Assembly (NCBI GenBank): GCA_023415335.1
Contig: JAEZLD010000084.1
Coordinates: 1 to 8,008, forward strand
Direction: 5' to 3'
Source of the DNA: Bacillota bacterium
GTDB lineage: Bacteria; Bacillota; Clostridia; Clostridiales; Caloramatoraceae
DNA: 8,008 nt
Of this stretch, positions 1-5,556 are shown in pieces. Position numbers and translations under genes: made by a program. Below the pieces are notes generated by a model. The model was not told the DNA's origin, searched no databases, and was given only the letters and a program-made list of their open reading frames with translations. Each line of letters begins with the position of its first letter. Within the stretch, counting starts at the first letter, position 1.

Positions 1-881
1 TAGGTGACGTGTGTGCCAAGGACCTGCGGCAGATAGTAACTGCAGTTTCTGATGGAGCCATTGCGGCAGTAACATTGGAGAAATACATAGAGAAAATGTA
101 CTCTGCTCTTGGAATCGACAAGGAGGAGATGGAACAGTACACAGAGAATGAAAAGAAGGTACCTTCAGGCTATAACGAGGAGGTACACAGGATCCTTAAG
201 GGTGCAGACAAATCCTTAAGCAGCAGCTTTATTACACCAGATATAGCTGCCCAGCTGAAGCCTGTATTTGACAAGCTTACAAGGAACCTGCACCTGACAG
301 CCCTGTTAGATGGCAGCGATGTCTCAAGGGAGCTTGATGTGTTCTTAAGAGAGCTTTCCCAGCTGTCCTCCCACATAAGCTGCAAGTGCATTGACAGCTC
401 CTCTGAAGAGGCTTCCCCCTACAAGCAGTATGTAAAGGAATACCCCACCGTACTATTCCTGAATGAAAACAATAAGTATATGGGGCTCCAATACCATGGT
501 GTGCCGGGAGGCCACGAATTCAACTCCTTTATAGTTGCTATATACAATGCCGCAGGCCCAGGCCAGTCCATAGATAATGACACACTAAGCAGGGTTAAAG
601 CCTTAAGCCATCCTGCGCACCTTAAGGTGTTTGTATCCCTGTCCTGTACAATGTGTCCAGATGTAGTTATGGCCTGCCAGAGAATTGCCCTGGAGAGCTC
701 CTCTGTTGAAACAGAGATATTCGATCTGGCCCACTTCCCGGACTATAAGGATAAGTATAATATAATGAGCGTCCCCTGTTTGGTAATAAACGATGATGTG
801 GTATCTTTTGGAAGAAAAAATCTGGAACAGATACTCGAGCTTGTAGAGGAGAGGAAGTCCAAGCCTCAGGTACCGCATTAA
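1..881 (+). CDS. Thioredoxin reductase/AhpF-like FAD oxidoreductase with C-terminal AhpF-type thioredoxin-fold module (5' truncated)
   Basis: The frame is already open at the window edge (codons from base 3), so the true start lies outside. The first visible residues, GDVCAKDLRQIVTAVSDGA, match the FAD-contacting C-terminal motif of the TrxB/AhpF family. The GTG at 9 is therefore an internal valine, not a start. After a charged linker of about 30 residues come two thioredoxin-like folds resembling the AhpF N-terminal domain. The first (about residues 75-180 counted from base 9) lacks CXXC and keeps the GHEF motif. The second (about 200-285) has VFVSLSCTMCPDVV, with the redox cysteines at bases 645-656 and a VP (cis-proline type) motif near the end. 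By family knowledge, the enzyme passes electrons from NAD(P)H through FAD to a disulfide, then to a peroxiredoxin or thioredoxin partner in the cytoplasm. The domain order is swapped relative to classical AhpF. The FAD/NAD-binding part, and hence cofactor preference, is not visible. Confidence 0.85.
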   Translation, partial: GDVCAKDLRQIVTAVSDGAIAAVTLEKYIEKMYSALGIDKEEMEQYTENEKKVPSGYNEEVHRILKGADKSLSSSFITPDIAAQLKPVFDKLTRNLHLTALLDGSDVSRELDVFLRELSQLSSHISCKCIDSSSEEASPYKQYVKEYPTVLFLNENNKYMGLQYHGVPGGHEFNSFIVAIYNAAGPGQSIDNDTLSRVKALSHPAHLKVFVSLSCTMCPDVVMACQRIALESSSVETEIFDLAHFPDYKDKYNIMSVPCLVINDDVVSFGRKNLEQILELVEERKSKPQVPH

Positions 882-907
882 CCTAAGCTGACAATATTGA
901 ATACAGC

Positions 908-959
908 AAAAGGGCCCTGGCCAGCCATGAATATTTAATCCAAGCTGTCCAGGGCTTTT
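908..959. terminator. Hairpin between convergent genes, probable bidirectional terminator
   Basis: Bases 914-920 (GCCCTGG) pair with 949-955 (CCAGGGC). After one mismatch, 922-925 (CAGC) pair with 944-947 (GCTG), leaving an 18-nt loop. The stem is flanked by AAAA (908-911) and TTTT (956-959), so either strand ends in a short U-tract. It lies just after the flavoenzyme stop and overlaps the last codons of the Nudix gene on the other strand. This suits a terminator shared by convergent genes. The U-tracts are short, so efficiency is uncertain. Confidence 0.5.
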
Positions 960-1342
960 ATCTTTTCTACTATTGGAAGGTCCGCACCAGCCCAGTCCAA
1001 CTCATCAAGCTCATCCTTTTTAAGCCACCTGTGGTTTATGTGTTCCTTCCTTTTAAAGCTTCTATCAGAAACCCTGCACACATAGCTATGCATCCTTATG
1101 GTAAAATCAGGATAGCTATGTGTTACTGTAAGGAAGTGATTCTTCTCCTCAACATGGACCTCCAGGTCCAGCTCCTCCTTGAGCTCCCTCTCAAGAGCCC
1201 TGGGGTAGGCTTCCCCATCCTCTACCTTGCCTCCAGGAAATTCATATTTATATGACATGTATTCATATTTTGAAGAATTCCTCTGCATGCAGAGTATCTC
1301 GTCCTTATTTACTATTATAGCAGCTACTACCTCAAGACCCAT
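935..1342 (-). CDS. Nudix hydrolase, MutT-type (deoxy)nucleoside triphosphate pyrophosphohydrolase
   Basis: A 135-residue protein carries a nearly complete Nudix box at residues 38-60. G38, E44, R52-E53-L54 and E56-E57 fit GX5EX7REUXEEXGU; only the late glycine is replaced by aspartate (D59). Small stand-alone proteins of this length with an N-terminal LEVVAAIIVN strand and a PGGK lead-in resemble MutT and CTP-pyrophosphohydrolase enzymes. These cleave nucleoside triphosphates such as oxidised dGTP to the monophosphate plus pyrophosphate, using divalent metal bound by the box glutamates. The exact substrate cannot be read from sequence. The start is placed at ATG 1342-1340 because GGGAGG lies 8 nt upstream (1349-1354). 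A longer frame reaching 1399 adds 19 residues without a ribosome binding site or family similarity. The gene is convergent with the flavoenzyme and appears monocistronic, since a strong terminator precedes it. A role in cleaning oxidised nucleotides is inference. Confidence 0.88.
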   Translation of the reverse strand: MGLEVVAAIIVNKDEILCMQRNSSKYEYMSYKYEFPGGKVEDGEAYPRALERELKEELDLEVHVEEKNHFLTVTHSYPDFTIRMHSYVCRVSDRSFKRKEHINHRWLKKDELDELDWAGADLPIVEKIKALDSLD

Positions 1343-1397
1343 TGATACGTCCTCCCAAAACTCATATATAAGCATATTAATGTATATTTTATTAATC

Positions 1398-1403
1398 ATT
1401 ATA
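1398..1403 (-). promoter_or_regulatory. Candidate -10 element for the Nudix gene
   Basis: On the minus strand the sequence reads TATAAT, 55 nt before the Nudix ATG and just downstream of the hutD terminator U-tract. The position is good, but no convincing -35 hexamer lies 16-18 nt upstream (the best is CACCTT). The element is tentative. Confidence 0.35.
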
Positions 1404-1416
1404 CACCATATTCAAT

Positions 1417-1461
1417 AAAAAAGGTGCCTATGATGATAATTTCTATCATTACAGACGCCTT
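1417..1461 (-). terminator. Rho-independent terminator of the hutD transcript
   Basis: On the minus strand, 1461-1443 pairs with 1439-1421 over 19 positions, with two mismatches and three G-U pairs, around a 3-nt loop. It is followed directly by TTTTTT (1422-1417). The plus-strand side lacks a U-run, so the signal is directional. It ends transcription coming from hutD and insulates the Nudix promoter immediately downstream. Confidence 0.85.
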
Positions 1462-1464
1462 CTT

Positions 1465-1548
1465 ATTCATATTCTTATACCGAGCATGCTTGAAACCGCC
1501 CCCTGCTCTTAGCATACCATACAGTCTGGACGGGCGATGTATAGCTTA
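1465..1548 (-). other. Structured non-coding 3' trailer of hutD
   Basis: This stretch between the hutD stop and its terminator is richer in G and C than the surrounding spacers. It holds several overlapping inverted repeats. Bases 1532-1538 can pair with 1495-1501 (7 bp with one G-U, CGCCC/GGGCG core). Bases 1538-1544 can pair with 1517-1523 (7 bp, one G-U). Bases 1482-1486 can pair with 1504-1508 (GAGCA/TGCTC). Some of these exclude one another, as in an RNA with alternative folds. I do not recognise a known RNA family. It could be a 3'-UTR-derived small RNA, a decayed element or chance. Confidence 0.3.
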
Positions 1549-2154
1549 TTATGGCAGCATTTCCACATCTGCCATTACCAATACTCCATCTCTATCAGAT
1601 ACCATGCTTATGTCGGGGCTGCTGCCAACCTCATCCCCCTCAAGCACCAGGGAGTCCCCCTCCTCCAGCTTGTATCCTTCTCCATCTATAAGCATTGAAA
1701 CATCTGTGCCATAAGCATAAAACAGGGCCGTCTCGTCTGGTCCGCCATTTTCCCAGAATATGGCCTTTTCCTGTCCATTAATAAGCCTGAAGGCATGTAC
1801 AAAGCCACTGCAGCGTTCCTTCCTCATCATCAGGTTAAAATCCACAACCCTTCCACGGCTTACGGTCAAAGCTCCACCATCAAATTCATGTGATTCAAAG
1901 GGCTCTAATGCTATAGGCCCTCCCCCATTATGTATAAGCTCCATTCCTCCCTTAAGAGTCATAATCACCCTGTTGTAATCAGGAAGTGCAGTAAAGGTGC
2001 TCTCCTCCATATCTACCGTAGCTGAGGATATTCTCCAGAGGAAATCCCTGTCCTTATACTCTGCATCCTCAGGATATATTCCTATTTGAGTAGTTTTTCC
2101 ACCACTCCACTTACTCTTTATGTATTCATCACTTTTTATTATTCTTATTAACAA
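1549..2154 (-). CDS. HutD/Ves family cupin protein
   Basis: The 201-residue protein shows the hallmarks of the HutD/Ves family: KWSGGKTTQI (residues 15-24), FLWRISSATVD (38-48), LPDYNRVIMTLKGG (57-70) and VVDFNLMMR (103-111). The C-terminal half holds a beta-rich repeat, LIDGEGYKLEEGDSLVLEGD, typical of a bicupin fold. HutD proteins are usually 180-200 residues, so this copy is full length. The family is linked to histidine utilisation in proteobacteria by gene context, possibly as a regulatory or small-molecule-binding partner, but its biochemical role is not settled. No hut genes are visible here. The start is set at TTG 2154-2152 because GGAG (2166-2163) lies 8 nt upstream and gives an MLIRIIKSDEY start like other members. 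An upstream in-frame GTG at 2163 would overlap that ribosome binding site. The gene is transcribed away from tetR and ends at a strong terminator. Confidence 0.85.
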   Translation of the reverse strand: MLIRIIKSDEYIKSKWSGGKTTQIGIYPEDAEYKDRDFLWRISSATVDMEESTFTALPDYNRVIMTLKGGMELIHNGGGPIALEPFESHEFDGGALTVSRGRVVDFNLMMRKERCSGFVHAFRLINGQEKAIFWENGGPDETALFYAYGTDVSMLIDGEGYKLEEGDSLVLEGDEVGSSPDISMVSDRDGVLVMADVEMLP

Positions 2155-2286
2155 GGCTATCACTCCATTTTATTATTAGCGCACACAGCTTCTGAATATT
2201 ACATCATAATAAATATATCATAAATAATATAAGCTTGCCTATTCTCAGCCTTAGTTTTACATGTTATGATATTTCTGCAATTTTAT

Positions 2287-2301
2287 CTTGACAGTGTCAA
2301 G
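2287..2301. promoter_or_regulatory. Perfect palindrome over the -35, likely TetR operator
   Basis: CTTGACAGTGTCAAG is a perfect 7-1-7 inverted repeat that fully contains the -35 hexamer of the tetR promoter. Odd-centred palindromes of this size overlapping their own promoter are typical autoregulatory sites of TetR-family repressors. Binding here would block RNA polymerase. Assignment to the adjacent regulator rests on position and symmetry only. Confidence 0.65.
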
Positions 2302-2316
2302 GTAATTTATTACAAT
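2288..2316 (+). promoter_or_regulatory. Sigma-A promoter of the tetR-flavoprotein operon
   Basis: TTGACA (2288-2293) and TACAAT (2311-2316) are separated by exactly 17 nt. The -35 is perfect and the -10 differs from consensus at one position. Expected transcription start is near 2323, giving a leader of about 30 nt before the ribosome binding site and ATG of tetR. Confidence 0.85.
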
Positions 2317-2354
2317 ATAGTCAGTATCTAGATGGCAATTATGGAGGTGGTCTT

Positions 2355-2954
2355 ATGAAACAGCGCAGTTATCATCATGGAAATTTGAAAATTGAACTGA
2401 TTAAAGCCGGCATAAAGCTTATGAATGAAGGCGGAGAGGAAAACCTGTCACTTAGAAAAGCTGCCGAAATGTGCAATGTTAGCCATGCAGCACCTAAAAG
2501 CCATTTCACCAACAAAGAGGCTTTTGTAGAGGCAATAAAGCAATATGTTACATTAGAATTTACAAAAGCAATGGAGGACGTTGTTGAAATGAGCCAGGGT
2601 AGGGATAGCCTGATCCGGGATTTCGGCTTAGCATATATTAAATATTTCATGGAGCACCCTGATATCTACCACTTTGTTATTAGTCAAAAGGGTATAGAAA
2701 TCAGGGCTTCAAAGGAACATATATACGACAGCAGCTACCCTCCATTTCAGATATTTCAGGTTAATGCATCAAAGGCTCTATTGAAAAAAGGCGTTCCCCA
2801 GCAGGCTATACCGCAAAACATACTAGCCCTATGGGCAATCGTAAATGGTTTAGCCGGTATTTATGCCATGACTGGATTCCATTATGATGGGGATTGGAGT
2901 GAGATGGCAGAGTCAATATTAAGCGGGGGATTGGAGAAAAAGAAATGCGATTAA
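2355..2954 (+). CDS. TetR/AcrR family transcriptional regulator with WHG-type C-terminal domain
   Basis: The 199-residue protein begins with the YHHGNLK segment and has a TetR helix-turn-helix around residues 31-51 (LSLRKAAEMCNVSHAAPKSHF region). The all-helical ligand-binding and dimerisation part contains WAIVNGLAGI near residue 163, characteristic of the WHG C-terminal family. Length is normal. Such proteins usually repress their own operon and nearby efflux or redox genes and release DNA on binding a small ligand. The usual aromatic residue at the start of the YRHF-like stretch is lysine here (PKSHF), which may affect DNA contact. The start is ATG 2355, with GGAGGTGG (2343-2350) 4 nt upstream. 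The gene leads an operon and its stop overlaps the next start by 10 nt. The 15-bp palindrome over its -35 suggests autoregulation. The ligand is unknown. Confidence 0.92.
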   Translation: MKQRSYHHGNLKIELIKAGIKLMNEGGEENLSLRKAAEMCNVSHAAPKSHFTNKEAFVEAIKQYVTLEFTKAMEDVVEMSQGRDSLIRDFGLAYIKYFMEHPDIYHFVISQKGIEIRASKEHIYDSSYPPFQIFQVNASKALLKKGVPQQAIPQNILALWAIVNGLAGIYAMTGFHYDGDWSEMAESILSGGLEKKKCD

Positions 2955-3460
2955 TAATACATGATTTAGACAAGGCCCTTAATGATAAAATAACAAATCA
3001 TTTTAATAAGGATGGAAAGCAGCTTCAAATAGTTTCTGACAATGGAACAATAAAAAGCTGTATCGGATGCTTTGGGTGCTGGGTCAAAACGCCAGGCAAG
3101 TGCATATTAAATGATGACTATAACGAAATGGGCAGGCTGCTTTCGCAAACAGAAGAGCTTATTATAATAAGCAAATGCCAGTACGGTACGTACAGCCCCT
3201 TTATACGCAATGTATTAGACAGATGTCTGCCATATATTCATCCTGATTTTACAAAAAGAAATGGCGAAATCCATCACAAATCAAGATATAAAAACACAAT
3301 CCACACAAAAGCTTATTTTTATGAAGCCCAAAGTCCTGAGGAAAAGGAAACTGCAAGATTAGTTGTCAAAGCAAATATGGTTAATTTCAATGGGATAGTA
3401 GATTCTGTGGAAATTCTAGAAAATCAGGAGGATATTTTTAATGGAAGTAGCATTAATTAA
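2945..3460 (+). CDS. Flavodoxin-family protein with four-cysteine motif
   Basis: A 171-residue protein of the flavodoxin/NADPH-dependent FMN reductase type. The central segment CIGCFGCWVKTPGKC (residues 39-53) gives cysteines at 39, 42, 45 and 53 (CX2CX2CX7C). Following it are a hydrophobic strand (ELIIISKCQYGTYSPF, 71-86) and the VLDR motif (90-93). The spacing fits the compact cysteine motif of iron-sulfur flavoproteins (CX2CX2CX4-7C), but many flavodoxin-like proteins share the CFGCW core without a proven cluster. The N-terminus (MRLIIHDLDK) lacks the GSP/T-rich loop that normally holds the FMN phosphate. The start is ATG 2945, with GGAG (2933-2936) 8 nt upstream. It overlaps tetR by 10 nt and the next gene by 20 nt, implying coupled translation and perhaps a heteromeric complex. 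The substrate cannot be told from sequence. Confidence 0.78.
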   Translation: MRLIIHDLDKALNDKITNHFNKDGKQLQIVSDNGTIKSCIGCFGCWVKTPGKCILNDDYNEMGRLLSQTEELIIISKCQYGTYSPFIRNVLDRCLPYIHPDFTKRNGEIHHKSRYKNTIHTKAYFYEAQSPEEKETARLVVKANMVNFNGIVDSVEILENQEDIFNGSSIN

Positions 3461-4088
3461 TGGCAGCCCAAAAGGTAAGACATCAAATTCTGAGTGCATT
3501 ATTAATGATATCAAACAATGTCTGGAAGGTAATAAGGACAGTATAATCATACATGAATACATATGGAACCGTCATCAATTTCTCCAAAAGGATTTTGAAG
3601 AAATATGCCACAGCGATGCTATGGTTTTCGTTTTTCCTTTATATATTGATTCTATTCCATCTCATTTATTAAGAATACTGGTTGATTTCGAGGATTATGT
3701 GGTTAATCTAAGGAAATCCGGCAATGCCGGTCAAATAAAAGATGTAAATGTCTTTGCTGTGGTAAATAACGGTTTTTTTGAGGGGAAGCAAAACCACATT
3801 GCAATTGCAAATATAAAGCATTGGTGCAGTCATATAGGGTTTAATATGTGTCAAGGTATCGGAACAGGCGGCGGCGGTATGCTCCCAAGTATACAAAAGG
3901 TTCCCCTTGGTCATGGACCTAAAAAAAAGATAGGTGCAGCCATAGGGGAAATGGCAAGCAATATCATCTCTGGTAAAAGCGGCAAGTCTCAATATATGGA
4001 GCCAGACTTTCCGGCCCTGGTTTATAAATTTATAGTAGAGAGGCAATGGAGAAGTAACGCAAAGGCTAATGGAACAAAGCTAAAGTAG
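3441..4088 (+). CDS. NAD(P)H-dependent flavin oxidoreductase, flavodoxin fold
   Basis: A 215-residue protein that begins directly with a flavodoxin-type phosphate loop, ALINGSPKGKTSNSE (residues 4-18). FVFPLYIDSIPSHL (63-76) follows, resembling the FMN-ring segment of NADPH-dependent FMN reductases. Next come VVNNGFFEG (107-115) and a glycine-rich GIGTGGGGML (139-148). A basic, lysine-rich C-terminal half follows without recognised motifs. The family reduces flavins, quinones, nitro or azo compounds with NAD(P)H in the cytoplasm; which applies here is unknown. AGGAGG (3426-3431) lies 9 nt before ATG 3441. The start lies inside the end of the preceding flavoprotein, so the two are probably made in fixed ratio. 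This one supplies the phosphate loop that its neighbour lacks. No clear terminator follows; only a weak AAAG/CTTT stem lies near 4082-4094, so some read-through to the efflux gene is possible. Confidence 0.8.
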   Translation: MEVALINGSPKGKTSNSECIINDIKQCLEGNKDSIIIHEYIWNRHQFLQKDFEEICHSDAMVFVFPLYIDSIPSHLLRILVDFEDYVVNLRKSGNAGQIKDVNVFAVVNNGFFEGKQNHIAIANIKHWCSHIGFNMCQGIGTGGGGMLPSIQKVPLGHGPKKKIGAAIGEMASNIISGKSGKSQYMEPDFPALVYKFIVERQWRSNAKANGTKLK

Positions 4089-4113
4089 AACTTTATTATA
4101 AATAACAAATCCA

Positions 4114-4142
4114 TTGACAGTGTTCATCCGTTAAAATACCAT
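4114..4142 (+). promoter_or_regulatory. Promoter of MATE-GNAT operon with a tetR-operator-like sequence
   Basis: TTGACA (4114-4119) and TACCAT (4137-4142) are 17 nt apart. The -10 has two deviations. The sequence TTGACAGTGT at 4114-4123 is identical over 10 bases to the start of the palindrome in the tetR promoter. The second half (TGTTCA) differs from the perfect TGTCAA at two positions. This could be a weaker site for the same repressor. Part of the identity is simply the -35 consensus. Confidence 0.6.
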
Positions 4143-4206
4143 TATACTATAACCATTTACAATCATGCTCATAAATTCTTACTTTACGACATATCAGGAG
4201 GCTTAA

Positions 4207-5556
4207 ATGGATAAAAGACACTCTATATTTATAAACCAGGATATACGGAAAATATTTACCCTGGCATGGCCTGTTATGATAGGCTCCATACTCCAGACAC
4301 TGCTTTCAACCGTGGATACCTACTTTATATCAAATCTTGGGACAAGCGAAGCGGCGGCCGCCTCCCTTGGGAACTCCGCCTCAAGTGTGGTGTTTGTCAT
4401 GTCAGCTTTAGTTTCGGCAGGCACCATAGCCCTTGTATCCAGAAGCTATGGAAATAACCGCATGGAAGATGTAATCAGGTTCAGCGGGCAGTCCATAACC
4501 CTGTCGGCAATCGCAGGAGGAATACTAGGAATCCTTTGCTTCATGTACACAGATGAAATTATAACCCTGGCATTTAATGCAGGTCCTGAGGAATCTGCCC
4601 TGGCAGGAGAATACCTTTCGGTTATTTTTCTTGGCACTATATTCGTATTCCTAAATTCTGCCCTAAGGACAGTTTCCCAAGCCCTGGGAGATACAAAGAC
4701 TCCTCTTTACATATTTGGAATATCAAACATAATTAATGCTGTACTTGACCCTGTTTTTATGTTTCCACTTAAAATGGGAATAAAAGGAGCCGCCGTTGCA
4801 ACTGTGTTCTCCACCATATTCTCATTTTTAGCCATGTATTACCTGCTTATTAAGAAGCTTTATGCTTCAAGCATATGTGCCTGCCTCCGCAGCCTGAGAC
4901 TTCACTTTAATGACAGCATCAGGCTACTTAGAATAGGGGGATGGGCCTGCGTACAGAACATTGCAAGGCCTATAACAGGGATGCTCATGTTCAGCCTTGT
5001 TTACAAGGTAGGCGGAAAGGAAGCCACCGCCGCCTTTGGAATCGGAGGACAGCTATTTAACTACACCTTCATATTGATTACAGGCCTTTCCACTGCCATA
5101 GCCATAATGGTAGGCCAGAGCCTTGGCATGGGAGATAAAAAGAGTTGTGACAGAATAATAAGCGAGGGACTTAAGCTATCGGCAATAAATATGGCAATAT
5201 TTGCAGTGCCATATGTTATTATTCCAGAGCCTATAATCAGGATATTCATAGATGACCCGCTGGTTGTACAGAACGGTGCAGCATACCTCCGCATAGTTTA
5301 TATAGGGGTTATATTTACTGTATTTACATCCACGTATGGAGGTGTATTTCAAGGTTCAGGAAACACGTTCCCGCCTATGGTATCCTCCCTTGTGGCGAAT
5401 GTAGCACTTAAGCTTATTATAGCCTATGTACTTGCATCAACCCTCCATCTTGGTACAATAGGTGTATGGATTGCTATTTCAGCCTCAGTGCTTATTGAAG
5501 CTGCAATTTTGTCAGTATACTATAAAAAAGGAAAATGGAAGGAGACGGAAATATGA
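4207..5556 (+). CDS. MATE family multidrug/toxin efflux transporter
   Basis: A 449-residue, strongly hydrophobic protein with about 12 membrane spans in two similar halves, the normal size for MATE pumps. Family signatures: AWPVMIGSILQTLLSTVDTY in the first span (residues 20-39), the SQALGDTKTPL loop (157-167), the mid-protein GQSLGMGD (303-310, equivalent of GQxxGAxd) and VFQGSGNTFPP (380-390). MATE proteins sit in the cytoplasmic membrane and export cationic drugs, dyes or metabolites in exchange for Na+ or H+. No ion or substrate can be assigned here. AGGAGG (4196-4201) precedes ATG 4207 by 5 nt. The gene has its own promoter at 4114-4142 and shares its stop with the start of the next gene (ATGA), so it is cotranslated with an acyltransferase. 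Arginines are mostly AGA/AGG (10 of 14), as in neighbouring genes but unlike the downstream permease. Confidence 0.93.
   Translation: MDKRHSIFINQDIRKIFTLAWPVMIGSILQTLLSTVDTYFISNLGTSEAAAASLGNSASSVVFVMSALVSAGTIALVSRSYGNNRMEDVIRFSGQSITLSAIAGGILGILCFMYTDEIITLAFNAGPEESALAGEYLSVIFLGTIFVFLNSALRTVSQALGDTKTPLYIFGISNIINAVLDPVFMFPLKMGIKGAAVATVFSTIFSFLAMYYLLIKKLYASSICACLRSLRLHFNDSIRLLRIGGWACVQNIARPITGMLMFSLVYKVGGKEATAAFGIGGQLFNYTFILITGLSTAIAIMVGQSLGMGDKKSCDRIISEGLKLSAINMAIFAVPYVIIPEPIIRIFIDDPLVVQNGAAYLRIVYIGVIFTVFTSTYGGVFQGSGNTFPPMVSSLVANVALKLIIAYVLASTLHLGTIGVWIAISASVLIEAAILSVYYKKGKWKETEI

Larger units (their letters stand above)
2164..2354. other. Divergent AT-rich spacer between hutD and tetR
   Basis: This 191-nt spacer holds the hutD ribosome binding site, a very AT-rich block (about 2196-2232) and the tetR promoter and operator near its right end. 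A hutD promoter should lie here on the minus strand. Several TATTAT/TATGAT-like -10 candidates exist, but none has a credible -35 at proper spacing, so none is called. Confidence 0.5.

Noticed and set aside
9..11. GTG at base 9 as a true start of the first gene
   Set aside because: It lies inside the conserved GDV...LRQ motif of the TrxR core, and the frame is open to the window edge.
1399..1515. A 38-codon minus-strand frame running from the hutD trailer through the terminator
   Set aside because: It has no ribosome binding site, crosses the terminator hairpin and T-run (giving an Ile/Phe-rich tail), and has no recognisable features.
1424..1714. Plus-strand frame antisense to hutD (and similar antisense frames at 170-391, 603-878 and 7315-7668)
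   Set aside because: These are low-complexity Ser/Pro-rich or otherwise featureless translations opposite well-supported genes, without ribosome binding sites.
2168..2280. A defined hutD promoter on the minus strand
   Set aside because: Many AT-rich -10 look-alikes occur, but none has a -35 at 16-18 nt, so no single site can be supported.
3059..3103. Certain [4Fe-4S] site in the first flavoprotein
   Set aside because: The cysteine spacing fits, but the CFGCW core occurs widely in flavodoxin-like proteins without proof of a cluster, so it is kept only as a possibility.
4089..4206. Guanidine-type riboswitch upstream of the MATE gene
   Set aside because: Such elements precede some MATE genes, but this spacer shows no stable hairpins or terminator; it is AT-rich with only a promoter and a ribosome binding site.
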